This document shows, piece after piece, positions 39,061-51,475 of a DNA stretch of 64,000 nucleotides. How positions within the stretch are numbered: position 1 is the first letter of the stretch; each line of letters opens with the position of its first letter. The stretch lies in NCBI GenBank assembly GCA_003439945.1, contig QVRM01005378.1, positions 1,195,359-1,259,358 on the forward strand, read 5' to 3'. Origin of the DNA: Dermanyssus gallinae (lineage: Eukaryota > Arthropoda > Arachnida > Mesostigmata > Dermanyssidae). Under the pieces are notes generated by a model. The model did no database searches, was not told the DNA's origin, and saw only the letters and a list, made by a program, of their open reading frames with translations. The position numbers and the translations under genes were made by a program.

Positions 39061-39329
39061 TGCTCTACAGGTTTAATATGGGGTGACAGGTAGCAGGCAT
39101 TTTAAGATAAGCGTACGACGAGTAATAATTCGCTTTTTTACGAAATATTCACGAATGTTTGAAAGTCGTTTACTCCAGTATGTAGTTCTATTGTTAGCGA
39201 TAGGAAACTCTCATTCATTGTTTTACCGTTTACAAACGAATGCTTTGATTAACTACAATGTACGGTCGGGGACCTTGGGGTGATTTATATGCAAATTTAG
39301 ACTTTTTCCGTGACGGCAGAGATTTGGTT

Positions 39330-39560
39330 TGCTATGATCTCCCGTGTTGGGAAAATATAGTGGCGCCAGTTTTCAGTCTGTTGTAAAAACTCAGTAACAA
39401 ATAGGGCGATGTTATCATCATGCGCAAATAGTGTGAGTTCTGCGTGTCAGGTTTTGCTGTATATGTCGTCAATGAATACATTGAAAAGTAATTAATCACT
39501 TCTGCCGTCCGCAACGGTGCGCCGTAAGCGCTGTCTTTAACAGGTGCATATTGCACTCAG
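39330..39560 (-). mobile_element. Short reverse-transcriptase relic
   Basis: On the minus strand two frames together carry an RT palm fragment. One gives YGAPLRTAEVINYFSMY at the place of 'GvpQGsvLsPlLFn'. The other gives FNVFIDDIYSKT then LTLFAHDDNIALFV, the 'lFADD' box with one extra residue. It is short and frameshifted, so clearly dead. Confidence 0.5.
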
Positions 39561-39812
39561 GAGAAGTCATTGCGTTCTACGGTGAGTGTTTTGCAGGGCA
39601 CTACCTATCACCTGACATTTTAAGCCCTTCTAAAGGACTCTGAGACCCCTTTAGAGAAAGACTCTGAGACGGTCCCACCCCAAGTTCATATACTTTGGAA
39701 CTCAAAGGTTTGGGCGAAGCCCATCCCCCTGCTTGTTGGCGGCGCCACTATCAATGCGACGTTTGAAATAAACCGGTAACATGTGTAAATCATTAATAAT
39801 AAATTGAAATTG

Positions 39813-39815
<3 letters not shown>

Positions 39816-39876
<61 letters not shown>

Positions 39877-39955
39877 AAAAAATATATATATAATAATATA
39901 TATAATATATAATAACATATATATACATATATACATATATACATATATACATATA

Positions 39956-40016
<61 letters not shown>
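39816..40016. repeat. Compound (AT)n microsatellite
   Basis: Two pure AT tracts (about 39816-39868 and 39958-40016) joined by an irregular AT/ATAC segment with four TATATACA units. Confidence 0.95.
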
Positions 40017-40017
<1 letters not shown>

Positions 40018-40627
40018 TTGAGTGGCGCTTGTTTCTAACAAAACTAAAAATACGCATTTTTACCCATGATGTGATCATTTGGTGGGACATGATGTCGCCG
40101 TCATTTGTATAGAACACCGAAGACTCATGGACAACGCATTCGTTTTTCTCTGATATAGCAATACAACTAAAACGACAGCAGAAGGTCTATTTTCCCTTAG
40201 GAATAAAATATGTATAGAAAAAAACTGCACGTTTACAGACAAACTTATGTGTCGGTTGATTTTGAGATGCCAATTAAAACCAAGTAAATTTGTTTCACCA
40301 GAAGCTTTGGTCACCACCATAATTCTCGGAACCTACATAAGCGGCCTTCGTCTATTCAGTGTTTTGCCTCATTTCGTTGAGGGAGTTTCGTTGACCTGAG
40401 CAAAATCTTCTACTTGGTGGATCATTATCGAGCGTCTAGCAATAACAACTAGATGGGGCTGCCAGAATTACTATTTCAATGGATGGCTAGCCGAACTTTC
40501 TAGCCGTGAAAACAATCCACGGTCAAACCCGTTTCGGCGTTGCCGGTTGGGATTTTCACCAGGACGACGAGTCGTGAAGATGCCAGCATCCACTATGTGT
40601 CTTTATTTGGAATGCTATTAGAGGTAA

Positions 40628-40963
40628 GTGTTTTTTTTTGGCCTTCGCTCGCTATCTTTTGGCTGCGCTCTGACAGCTGCGCCTCGGTTCTGTTTGTTGC
40701 GTTCGGTGCCGCCTGCTACGGGCGCCAACAAGAAAACGAGGCAGACGACTTTGGAAAGATGGATTGGGCAAAAGATCGCCATCCGCGTGACGGGGCTGCT
40801 CGTCGCGTTTGTTGATGAAACTCGCCGAGAGGCCTTGGCTGAGTCAGCCTTGTGGAGGGGGGCACGGGTCGACATAGAAGGGGTACAGAGGAACGAAGCA
40901 CGAGGCAAGGGGAGTGAGTGCATCACAGAGGAGAAGAGCAAAAGGCCGTTGTGTCACGAGTGA
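40628..40963 (+). CDS. Candidate coding region, unrecognised (weak LSm-like start)
   Basis: A GC-richer island holds a 111-residue frame. Its middle, KKTRQTTLERWIGQKIAIRV, looks like the helix and first strand of LSm proteins such as NAA38/LSMD1. The DGR signature that should follow is missing and the rest does not align well. A strong donor-like AG|GTAAGT lies at about 40621-40622, just upstream, so an exon could end there and this segment could belong to a spliced gene. It may also be a decayed copy or chance. Confidence 0.22.
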   Translation: MFFFGLRSLSFGCALTAAPRFCLLRSVPPATGANKKTRQTTLERWIGQKIAIRVTGLLVAFVDETRREALAESALWRGARVDIEGVQRNEARGKGSECITEEKSKRPLCHE

Positions 40964-41381
40964 CTGAACCAGCGTGCCATTATTGATGAAGCAAGTTCAT
41001 AAGTAGGAAAGCGGCGAATCATAAAAAAAATATTACGTTTTCTCGTCCCCACTATTTTCTTCTTCTATTGCCGCATTGTTCCGACATCAACTAAGTTTTT
41101 GTTTGTATAGCTACATGTACCATATGTCTATCATATTTTACTACATTACACTATACAGGCTAGATGTTCGCGGCATGTCGTTCGGAAAAGGCAGTGCGGC
41201 GATATACATGTATATGGAAAATAGAAGAATACATTCTGAGCATATATATATAATTTTGGACGGCAAATTTATTTAAATTCAGTAATTCCTCATTGAGTTT
41301 GAAATTTCCATAGTTACACATTTTAAACAGTTGTAATCATTAAGGGTATTTTGCAGAAAAGGCAATCCCCCGTGTCTGATA

Positions 41382-41480
41382 TACAGGGTCATTCATAACA
41401 ATATGTACTTATTTTATGGTTTAATAGAACTCGGCAAAAAATAATTTAGCCCAATAGAAGGAGGGGGCGGGAACGCCTTG
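41382..41480 (+). repeat. Diverged left end related to the foldback family
   Basis: Begins TACAGGGTCATTCATAACAA and continues with TAATAGAACTCGGCAAAAAA and CCAATAGAAG. This parallels the left end at 56506 (TACAGGGTGGGTCAGG, then TAGAGCTCGGTAAAG and CCAATAGAAC). It is probably a distant member of the same family; the right extent is unclear. Confidence 0.45.
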
Positions 41481-42209
41481 TTTAGGAGAGAGAATAATGT
41501 TTATAAAAGCAGTTATTCTGCCTTTTTTGCTTCTACATAGTTCTGCAAAATCTACGCTTGCGGATGAACCAGTCAACGCACGAAGGAACCGATCATGCCG
41601 GCGTGTTCGGAAAATCTGCACAGTGAAAGATACTTTGCTAGCTTGCGTAGCGAAAAGCAAATAGCCAGATTAAGAAAAGTCATAAAAAGTCTAAATTTTG
41701 CGTTAACGCTATTGCGTGCAAAATCGTAATCTTTTTCATTACGGCCAAAAATGTACGTCAAAAAGACCACTCTCAGGCAATAGCAAGTTTAATGTTCACT
41801 ATTTTTGTACCAAAGTGATAATGCTGCGTTACGTAGTTGCCAAGTAGTTAAGCTTTTTCGACAGCCATATTAAAAGAGTGAATATTATATTGGAAAAAAA
41901 CTTTCGCAGACAAACCAGCCTTACGTGCGTCCTCTATAGCTGGATCATTCTACAATAATAAAGTTAAAGAGCAAGATTTTTAAATCTCAAAGAAACAATC
42001 ATTAAATTGTTTTTCGTGAGCCCTAGTTGTCATCTGTAGACGATCTGTTGTCAATAAAAACGTAATTGTTGTCTGAATTAATCGACAGCAGTTTTACTTA
42101 ATATGGTGTATTCAATTCTTCGATTCAAATCTAGAATTAAACATTTTTTAAGGAGGTTGTTTTAATTCTAGACTATCCTCCGTCCCCTACGGGCTTGGAA
42201 CTCAACCTG

Positions 42210-42335
42210 AGGTATTTCTTCAAAGCACCGAGAGCCGGACATGTTAAGATATCTAGGGGTTTTCTAACAGTCCTTGTGGCAGCATGGCCGCTGACCCTCA
42301 GCGGTATAGTTATTCATCTAATCTCAATGAGGATC
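42210..42335 (-). repeat. Dispersed repeat family C, inverted copy
   Basis: The reverse complement matches 51300-51390, sharing CATGCTGCCACAAG and CCTAGATAT in the same spacing. Confidence 0.65.
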
Positions 42336-43640
42336 GATTCAAATCTAGAAGCGAAATACTAATTTTGGGCCTCTGATGCCTCAGCGCACATTTATCAATG
42401 TTTTTGAATGGTTGTTTGTCGTCGAACGTCATCGATGATCATGCAAACAATTTGTTTACAATATATAGATATAAACGTAGTATCCGAGTGTTGTGAAGAC
42501 ATTGTTAGGCCTCCTTCACGAATGGTATACATTATCAATGCGTTTGTTATGGTACGCATGGATGCGTTACTGGTAGTTCAATGGAAAGAGAAACTCAACA
42601 TTCTACGGAAGACAATTACAGCAATTTCGACACAAACAAGTGGAAAAGTAATGTATACAGTTTTAAAACACTACCTAACTGAATAGTCCTTGATAATTCG
42701 CGAAGCTAAGCTTTCTAGCACTGCAGCGAAAACAACCATGGGGAGTGAAATTTAGGCAAAACTTAAGTTCGAGAAATTCGCGCTAACGAAGTTTACTGTA
42801 CACTTCACTTGGGATAGCGTGAGTTATTTAAACGTGATTTTTAAGTGTTTTTAAAGTTTTTATAAACATATTTAAAAAGTTATTTATAAGTTATTTAAAA
42901 GATTCTTACACTCTACAATTCTTGACGTCTACAATCAATACATTACCCACTTGGAGTATGCTAGCGATATCGCGTGAGTAGGCTTTTAGCTTCCATCTAA
43001 AACATCGAGTTTGTCTGTACAAATAGAAATAGAGGTATTGATAGCTTCACCACGACAGTAAGTATGGTCCAGAACTAATGTACTACGGCGCCGTGGTTTG
43101 TGCGGTTAGGAGTTACTGTAAAGGAAACAGAAAGCATGAACAACTTAAAATGTTTTGACTTGGCCGCAAGGCACGTCTCGTGGGTTATTGTTATGGTAAT
43201 CGAAGGTATGCCTTAGGCGCTTGCACTGTTTTTCAACGAGGTATACTTTGTACCCCTATTGGCTGGGGCTGATAAGAAACTATGATAACGAGTTCAAATG
43301 TCTCGTGTCCAGGATTCAAATTCGTAAGCAATTTAATGTAAGGGTTTGGCGCTAGATTTCCTCTTCTAGCTTAGCATGGAAGAATTTTTATTTCAATACT
43401 TATAAGACGCACACAGGGTTTTAGTTTCTGGCAGGCGCCTGACTGTAGAAACAGCTTTAAATAACAGGCCAGGCTCAAATCAAGATTCACTCGAAAGCCC
43501 GCTTGGTTTTACGTTTTTATCTTTTATTTATTAATTATCTTCTGTTTGCAAGCTCGTACTTCAAGCGTAATGTCACGTGGGTAGGTACTGCAAGTCGATA
43601 GAAAATATGTGCTGCCTGCCATACATTAAGACATTTTAAC
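42336..43640. other. Intergenic, nothing recognised
   Basis: No long open frame, tandem repeat or transposon block was found here. Confidence 0.35.

Positions 43641-43645
<5 letters not shown>

Positions 43646-43678
<33 letters not shown>
43646..43678. repeat. (AT)n microsatellite
   Basis: About 30 bases of AT directly before an open frame. Confidence 0.9.
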
Positions 43679-43680
<2 letters not shown>

Positions 43681-44218
43681 GTACTGTTTGTCTATACGTA
43701 TCTATGTCTCTGAATATTTATTCTCGGCCAACAGTTCTCAGCCGGCGGGCTGCAGGAATGGCTGCGAGCAACGTCTTAGGCCTGCATTGCGGCGATTCAA
43801 CAAAGCAGGGAGACTTGTATGCGCGTTCGTGCAGGAGTTTATCACAGACGTGCCATGGCCTTGGCCGACGACGCGATATGCGTTCACGAATCTCGAAGAG
43901 ACGATACCTTTGCGCGAGGGCTGCTACTACCGTGCCACTGCCATTACTACCATTATAGGACGTAGACGGGGTTCAAACAAGAAAGGCGGCAAACAACGCC
44001 CGCGGGCATCGTTAGGCCCACACAGCGTTCCGATCCGTCGCGTACGGCAAGAGTGCTCGTGCTCGCTCCAAGCCTGGGGCCGGTCTGGCGAGCCAAAGGC
44101 TTGGATGCCAGAACTCGCACAAGCCAGTAACGGAATCAAATCAGAGATGCAAAGCGGCAATGCTACGATGTCTTGGGCCTTGCCAGCATTAGATCTGGCA
44201 GCCGGCTATGTAGAGTAG
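43679..44218 (+). CDS. Hypothetical 179-residue open frame
   Basis: I do not recognise this frame. The ATG at 43679 leads through 540 open bases that are GC-richer than the flanks. The product is basic and of ordinary complexity, with TDVPWPWPTTRYAF and a GRRRGSNKKGGKQRPR cluster. There is no signal peptide or clear membrane segment. AT tracts lie at both edges, so the block looks like an island. It could be a relic of a mobile element or a chance frame. Confidence 0.2.
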
Positions 44219-44286
44219 AATGAGCCGAACCGCCCTGGGCTCTTGAAAGTTGATCCCTACATATTTGTTTGTTTCCGCTTTATGTG

Positions 44287-44289
<3 letters not shown>

Positions 44290-44372
<83 letters not shown>
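44290..44372. repeat. (AT)n microsatellite
   Basis: About 80 bases of uninterrupted alternating AT. Confidence 0.95.
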
Positions 44373-44374
<2 letters not shown>

Positions 44375-45018
44375 AATTATGTACCATCTTGAAATGCAAA
44401 GTTATTATAGTATATATATATATATATATACAAACATTGACGTATCAATGCTTTTAGTATAAGTTAGACGCGGTTATTAGCTTTTTCTAGATCTACGTGA
44501 TGATACCGAGAGTACAATATTTTGTTGTGCTTTTCTTAAGGTGCTTGGTAGTATGCGGACATGATTCGTTTTTTGTACAGTAATCGTGTTCATTGTGTGC
44601 ACGACTCTACTTGAGTCAAATGTGAGAGGCAAATTGACTATTTAATTACCTTTAATCAAATTAATTAAATATGCACACTTTAACAAAAATCGTTTTGAAA
44701 GGGTACGTGGGGTCGCGCTGGGGTCAACCCTGAATCCTCTAGCATTAGGGTTGCTGGCCATCTCATTCGGTCCGTCCGGTCTCGTTCAGTTTGTCGACAG
44801 TGTATATACATGTATCATGCATGTCCATTGATTGGTTACACTTTAATGTTATAGGTTGCACTACGATACATATAAACGGGGCACTCGCGCATCGTTGGTG
44901 GTGGTACGGGTTGCAGGGTTAAGTAGGAAGTCTAATGAACATTCAGAAGGCATTTTTTTTTAATCTTTCACACGTTTAAACGTTTTTGTTTGAAAGCCAA
45001 TAAACTTTCGGAAGCAAG

Positions 45019-45273
45019 TTAGTTTTGGTCCTTTTTGGCGTTTGACTTCATCGCATATGTTTTGCAGAGCAGCACGTCTACCTCAGCCAGCGTTTGCTCC
45101 CACTTGGAGAGATACTTGTTGGGCGTCTCTGTGCTCGAGAGGTTGTGTGTTTTCCAAAGGTCCTCAGCTAAAAGGGGAGCAGAAGCTTCTAAGCAGTTCA
45201 ATCGATTACGATGCAGCAGTTGTATTAATAATCGCCTTACGTAGCTAGTTTTAATAAAGCTAACTTCGTAGTT
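45019..45273 (-). CDS. Hypothetical minus-strand fragment, possible terminal exon
   Basis: I do not recognise it. About 84 codons are open on the minus strand, ending at a stop at 45019. The sequence reads like ordinary soluble protein (LLAEDLWKTHNLSSTE, then LSKWEQTLAEVDVLL), rich in helix formers and free of repeats. It has no ATG near its start, so if real it is an internal or last exon. No neighbouring exon was found. Confidence 0.18.
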   Translation of the reverse strand, partial: NYEVSFIKTSYVRRLLIQLLHRNRLNCLEASAPLLAEDLWKTHNLSSTETPNKYLSKWEQTLAEVDVLLCKTYAMKSNAKKDQN

Positions 45274-45279
45274 ACCTTA

Positions 45280-47640
45280 CTTTCCGTAGTTAGGTAAAGC
45301 TAGACGATTTGTACATTATACGAAGCAACCTTCAGGTTAATAAAAACCGACAAGTAGACCTATCAACATTGTGCGGGACTCTGCAACCCCGTAGAATGAG
45401 AGTATTAATTATCTAATAAATTGAGAGTACCATTCCGAGACATGAGAACTGTTCGACGATTTCTATCGTCTGCTTTTAGACGGAACGCATTGCTGTGCTG
45501 CGACTGTTTCACCTAGCTGGAGAAACTTAATCGTTTTATCTAAATATATGTCCAGACAATTTCGGTCGACGTACACCGGCAATGTGGCCGTTATGCTGCT
45601 GAGCAAAACGACGAGTTATCGGCTTGGTCTGTTCCAACTTAACTTGCACGATAGGCGCATGCTCTGCCTCGTTATCCATACCGACCTACTCATAGAACGC
45701 ATCATCCGCATGAGGCTAAGGGCGTCTGTAGGCAATCCGTTGCGAGCCAGCATATTAAGCATTTTTACGCGGGACGCCGTGTCAACGCTAGCATGAAATC
45801 CAGGAACTATGGGAAGACGTTTCACTTATGATTTCCAAAAATATCTGCAACATTGCTGGGAAAAAGTTTATACAGCATACTCTTCGCAATTCCGCCGTAC
45901 GACGAAAGAGTCAGTGGGTTGTTTTTCATTTCCGTTCAGGATGATACTTAGATGTCTGGTTCCTCTTTTTAAGGAAAGACAAGAATCTTTAGTGTCTTAT
46001 TGAAATGTGCCGTAGCAAGATAAGACTCTCGATGGGATACTTGCTGCATGTGATTGTTTTATATTAAATCAGGGCCTCTGCTGCATTCCTCAGACTAAGT
46101 CTTCCGTATTTCCTTCCAAGTCCTGCTGCCTCGGAAGGCCGTTCCAGGCCTCAATGATTTCTTCGTCTCATACAAACACCAGTGAGAGAGCACGGATTGG
46201 AATCGTAGAACTGCCAGCAAGCATGCGTTGGAAGTGCCCTTTTGTGATCGAGCACGCAGAAGAGCATGTCTCTGCTATTAATTATCCATGCCGCTGAAGT
46301 TAGACGGTTCAACTTCAACTTGCTTGACCTTTAATTCCGACTTGCTTCTATGTCGTTGGCTAAATTAGTATGGCCTCTTAAAGCGTTAACTTTTAACAGG
46401 AGCTTTGCCTGTACAATTTGATGTTTTTGACCTACATTGCTTGGTGTGCAAATTAGTGATATTCGGTACTGGAGACCGTTCAGTGAGTGTACGACTCCAT
46501 CGGTCAAAGTCAAAGGCATAAGGCATTACCGCTCGTTCAGTATACATATATATTTACCGAAACGTTAAAGCAGCTCTAAACTTTAACGAATATAGTTTTG
46601 AAAAAATACGTATGGCGCCGGGTTTTTAGGATTACCTCAGTGCCTATTAGTTTGTTATACAAGCCGCAAATTAGCCCCTCTAGGGTTGATATCGCACTAT
46701 ACTGTGGCTGTTTTAGTGTATGAAAAACATCATCAGATGGCTCATCCTTACGCAATGTACACTAGTTTGCAAACACTCTTGTTTGGCGCCGTCAAAATTT
46801 GCTGCGCGCAGAGTAATATGCGAGTCAGCAGCTAGAGTCGAGGAACGAATCTGGCTTCGAGCGGCCAAGCTTAGAGTCAGTTACCTATAATATGTTTGGA
46901 GGCTTTGCCAGGTTCGAAGGTTGGCACACTACTACAAGCAAACCACTCTCAAATATGTGCTAGTTTGGGTATGTAAATACCCAAACAGGACGCATTTTAA
47001 ATAAATGAAATAAAATATGTGCTAGTCTTTGTTTTAGCAAATAACTTCGCCAGGAGTATGACTGGGTCTGGGTAGATCCCTCGTCTTCTCAGTAGAGATG
47101 TATTGCCTTGCCTGCGGCAGAAACAGACGAGGTACAAGCCGCCTCTTAACCAAACCATTAGGTTAAGATGGAAAAGGGCCAAACAAAGTACAATATCTGC
47201 CCTTCTCACATATTCCCGTATATGCGTTAAGCTTTCTGAGGGCAATATTCGTCCGTACGTACGTACTCGTGCCCGTGTGGCCCACTGGCCACCAAGGTCG
47301 GGGTTGCGTGTCGAACCGTGATTGCGTCGCTGCCGCCAGTGACAACTCAAGCCAATAGCTTACCGAAAATAAACGAAACGACTTTTCAAGTCAAGATGAG
47401 ATGGCCGCACTGGGTGCTGCATGCACAACGAGGGGGTGTCTAGGTGCGTTCATTCGCAAGAACGTCGTGCGAACGAAGCAAGCCAAGGTCGCCAATGCAC
47501 CGCACCGATCGAGCTCAGATCGTGCTGTGTTCACTGAGTTCAACTCGACTGGCGACAGAGCCCATTGATTGATCGATCGCTGGGTCGACATACCGACCGT
47601 CCAACCGAATTGCGTGCGAGACAGATCAGAAGGCTAACGA
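45280..47640. other. Intergenic, nothing recognised
   Basis: Several 60-120 codon frames exist (for example minus 46997-47350) but none has a motif, repeat or splice context I can support. Confidence 0.35.
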
Positions 47641-47770
47641 CAGCATGGGGTGGGCCAGAGTAATAGCATGAGAACGAATGCAGGAACAGCGTGTGGATAT
47701 AGCGCGAGGTCGAGCACCGACAGGGACGTGGGTAAATTCACACTTTCTGCTTAGGTCGCGGCCCTGGTTT

Positions 47771-47885
47771 CTTGTCTTCTCCTTTCTTCTTTTTATTTTC
47801 CCCTTTCTTTTTCTTTTTCTTCTTCTTCCTCTTCCTCTTGTTCTTCTTTATCTTCTTCTTCTTTTCCTCTTCCTTTTCTCCGTCA
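47771..47885 (+). repeat. Pyrimidine (TTC/TTT) tract
   Basis: About 110 bases almost purely C and T on the + strand with many CTT units. The frame across it reads as Leu/Phe-rich and imitates a membrane protein, but the cause is the repeat. Confidence 0.8.
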
Positions 47886-48017
47886 TCATCATCATCAGCA
47901 CGTGTGACATCATAGCTAGTGGCTTATCGGGATGGGCCGCCACCACCGCCAGGTCGTGGAGGGCGTCACAACGAACGACTGTGACAGACACGTCATTGCT
48001 CCACCACCACCAACAGG

Positions 48018-48053
48018 CGGTTGGTTGGTTGGTTGGTTCGTCGGTTGGTGCAT
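48018..48053 (+). repeat. GGTT tetranucleotide repeat
   Basis: A run of GGTT units with a GTC interruption. Nearby, 48161-48202 is a CAG/CTG-rich stretch able to fold on itself. Confidence 0.75.
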
Positions 48054-49019
48054 CGGTCGGACGGATAGACGGACAAATTGGCAGACCGTTGCCGACGAAT
48101 AAGGCAAGTCGTTGTTGCTACTGCCACTGCTGCTGTTGCTGGCCTGGTTCTGTTGTTCGTGGTGCAGCTGCAGGAGCAGCAGCTGCACCAGCAGCAGCTG
48201 CTAGGTGTCCGGGCAGATGCTAGCGGGAAGGGCAACGAAAAGACGAAGGAAACAATTGAAAATTCTTGACATTCCAAAGGAGGCGGCTCCCATTGAGACG
48301 ACAGACACGCACAGTCGCTGTCGTTTCGATTTAGTAATAAAACGGTACGAACACAAAGCGATCCGTGTGGGAGCGTGCGTAGGGGTATGGCTGGGATGAG
48401 GGGGAGGGGAAGGGGGGTTCGGGAAAAGTCGGGAAGGTCTGTGGGCGTGAGTCTAGGCAGCGAGAATAGCGCGTCTCCTGGCCACGGGTTTCTTGCTCAC
48501 TTGGATCACGAGAATTGCTTGGCGGCTCTCGCAGCAGAAGACAGACGCTCGAAAATTGGCTCGACACATAGAGAACTCGACACGGGGGACACAGCGTGAG
48601 AAAGAGAGAGTAAGAGACAAAGAAAGAAAAAAAGAAAGGGGAAGAAGGAGAGAGTGGAACGAATGAGAAACGTTTCTATCCAATTGTCATACGTCGGGTC
48701 GTAATTTCAAACATTTCATCCTTTTTGAGTTGCAATCGCGTCATTCTTCGGTCGTCACATGGTCACGGCGGCCTTTCTCCGCAGGGCCGCAACACCGTAA
48801 AACTGTTCACGTTCCCTACCGTTTGTCACTGCTGTTGTTGTTGCTGCTGCTGCTGTTGTTGTTGTTTGAGTTTTGTCGAGGCCGTCGACAAGGTAGACTT
48901 GAAGTCTGTCGTAAAACCTGTTAGTCACCTGCCGGTTCGCGGGTCACGGAGCAGTCCATGATGGCTGTTCCGCAGCAGCAGCAGGAAGAGGTCTCCGCTC
49001 CCAGGAGGAGCTAAGGCTT

Positions 49020-51200
49020 ATAGACGTATGCGTTATGTGTTCTTGTCAAGGCGTTGCCTATGTAAGCTACGAAATGGACGTGTCTCCATTATTTTTTTAT
49101 CTCTGCTTTTTCTTTCTTTATCTTCTTTTTTAAACCCTGAGGGTACGTAAGACTTATTGTCATATTAATCGTTAGGCAATGATTGGCAAAACTTTTGTGG
49201 ACGAAAAATTACGGCAACTTCCAATACGATTATTGTTGTATACGTATTCAGCTGAATAATTGTAATATTGTCAGTTGCTGAAAAGTCGCGAGCGCCTTTA
49301 CACAGCACATTGTGAACCACGAAACTAACTCGAAATGAAACGCACAAGCAGAAAAACGGGTGGTGGATGGTGGATTTCGATCAACGAAAAGCACAGGTCC
49401 AGCATGATCCTATGTTGTTTCTAGGCTCTCTCTGTCTCTCTAAGATACAGATAGCGCAGGCCGGACGGAAAATGAACTCACCAGGGTGGTCTGTCGTCTG
49501 GCAAATCTAAGCATAGTTTCGAGGGCATTCTATCTACCAAGTGTAAGACTGGCCTTGGCTTGAGTAAAACTATTTTGCACTAAGTGAGTGTATAAGCGAC
49601 ATCTTCCTTCAGACGGATCGTAACTATTTGCAGTGTAACTGTGCTGGCAAGTTTTCGTAGCGTTAGTAGCAGTACAGCGTATTGCATGTACGAGATAGCA
49701 AGCGGTCATGCAACGCGCGAGAACCCGTTTGTCGAAAATATTCCCTTCCACCAGCGCTCACTCTGCCCGCGGGCTGGCATATCGTAGAACTTGTCATCGC
49801 AGCTGAAGTCCCAGCACAAGTCCCTCGTGATCGCCTCAGGCTTACACGGACTTTGCCCCTTGCAAACTTCAGCCGTCGAATGTAGATGTTCGGGCCGTGG
49901 AATAACTGCCTTTAATTCCCCTAACTATCTAGCGAGCGACGAATATTCTGCAACTCTCTCTCTCTGCAAACTTTTTTGTCAATTTTTCTTTAGCTAGTTG
50001 CTTAGTTACTCGTCGCCTAGATGATCGTATATAACTGACGGGACAAGATTGGGGGAGAAATATAGACAGGCATAACAGGGTCTGGGATGTCGGAGAACAT
50101 AGATAACGGATCATCTTCCTAAGAGCGGTAGCTGTGCGCGAAACCTTCGAAAAATGACGTCTGTCGTCGCATCGAAATCAACGAAACACTAACGCTTACC
50201 GTGGCAGAGGGTTACCGTGGCGCACTTATTGTATTAGATGGGTAGTGAATAGAGTGCTCATTATGTAATTAACTAAAGTGAAAAAACAAATGTATTATTT
50301 AACTATACTAGTAACTAATTTTCCACTGGGAACACCTGGCAGGCAGAATCGGGCACAACTCGTACTCTCCGTAAAAGGCGTATGCGTACCAGGTATACCA
50401 GGTACCAGGATAACCATGCACCGATGTGTACGTGGCGACTGTCACATGCCGAATCAGACCAAATGTGCAAGGCATTGAATACTAATTCTAAAGTCTAAAA
50501 AGCGAGAATAATCGATCGCGCAAGCACCGGTGTCATGCTTGTCGGTGGACTGTGGTCAGTTCTGATGCCGCGTACAGCGGGCTTGCAGGGTCGAACGTCA
50601 TTCATGTTTTGCAATCTGTGACTCACAGTGTTCAGAAGCACTAGCCAGCTACTCGGAGACAACCAAGAAGCTGTTGTTTGTAGGCCTAACTGGACAGCAG
50701 TATGCCGGCAATTTCGCATAGTATTAATTGAAAGTAAGCGGTCCATCTGATTAGCTTTGGCTCGAGCTCTATCCTAACCCGCTCTCTGATGGAAGCTGCC
50801 CGCGGTTCAATACCGTTGGTAGACTCCGCAAACGCGGGAGGTTCGTATTTAGTCGAGACTCTCTGTGGCGTAATATCCATTTCTCAAATTTGCAAACGTT
50901 GGATGAAGCGTTCATATTTAGTTTTTGTTGCCTCTTTCACTGAACAATGGCACTGGCTACACTAAGAAGAAATATCTTTTTCCAGGCAATTCGTTATGCG
51001 TTTAATACGAGACACCGGCGAGTGTCCCTGACTAGGCCGTCGAGATCGCATAGTCGAACGTTTGATAAATGAGACGTATCGCTTCAATATTCTCGGACGG
51101 CAATATATATATAAAGCAAATGGTTTTGCCATTTTCATTATTATTGTTGTTATTATTAATTGTGGTTAGGAAATATGCCTACAATCAAATGTGATAAATT
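49020..51200. other. Intergenic, nothing recognised
   Basis: No motif-bearing frame, RNA gene or clear repeat copy was found in these two kilobases. Confidence 0.35.
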
Positions 51201-51211
51201 ATGCAAATGTT

Positions 51212-51213
<2 letters not shown>

Positions 51214-51244
<31 letters not shown>
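51214..51244. repeat. (AT)n microsatellite
   Basis: About 30 bases of AT just before dispersed repeat family C. Confidence 0.9.
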
Positions 51245-51247
<3 letters not shown>

Positions 51248-51267
51248 TGTACAGTCGTCATGGTTGT

Positions 51268-51475
51268 TATCTGCCTGAGCGCTATCATCTATTCAGAGAC
51301 TAGATAATAAACTATTCCCCGAGAGTCAGCGTTCATGCTGCCACAAGAACTGTTCGGGAAACCCTAGATATATTAACAAGTCTGCCTATGCTGCCGCTCT
51401 AAGCGCCCCTGATACAGAAGCGTGATATGTGTTTTTAGGTGTACGTACATGTCAAGCGAATAATAAATCCATTCA
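51268..51475 (+). repeat. Dispersed repeat family C, longest copy
   Basis: The left half matches the inverted copy at 42210-42335 and the right half matches 27751-27830. This copy therefore links the other two into one family of at least 200 bases. No coding capacity is seen. Confidence 0.65.

Noticed and set aside
47678..48223. 181-codon frame resembling a membrane protein
   Set aside because: The Phe/Leu stretch comes from a CTT/TTC pyrimidine tract and the C-terminal Ala/Cys runs from CAG-type repeats. There is no convincing start or conserved motif.
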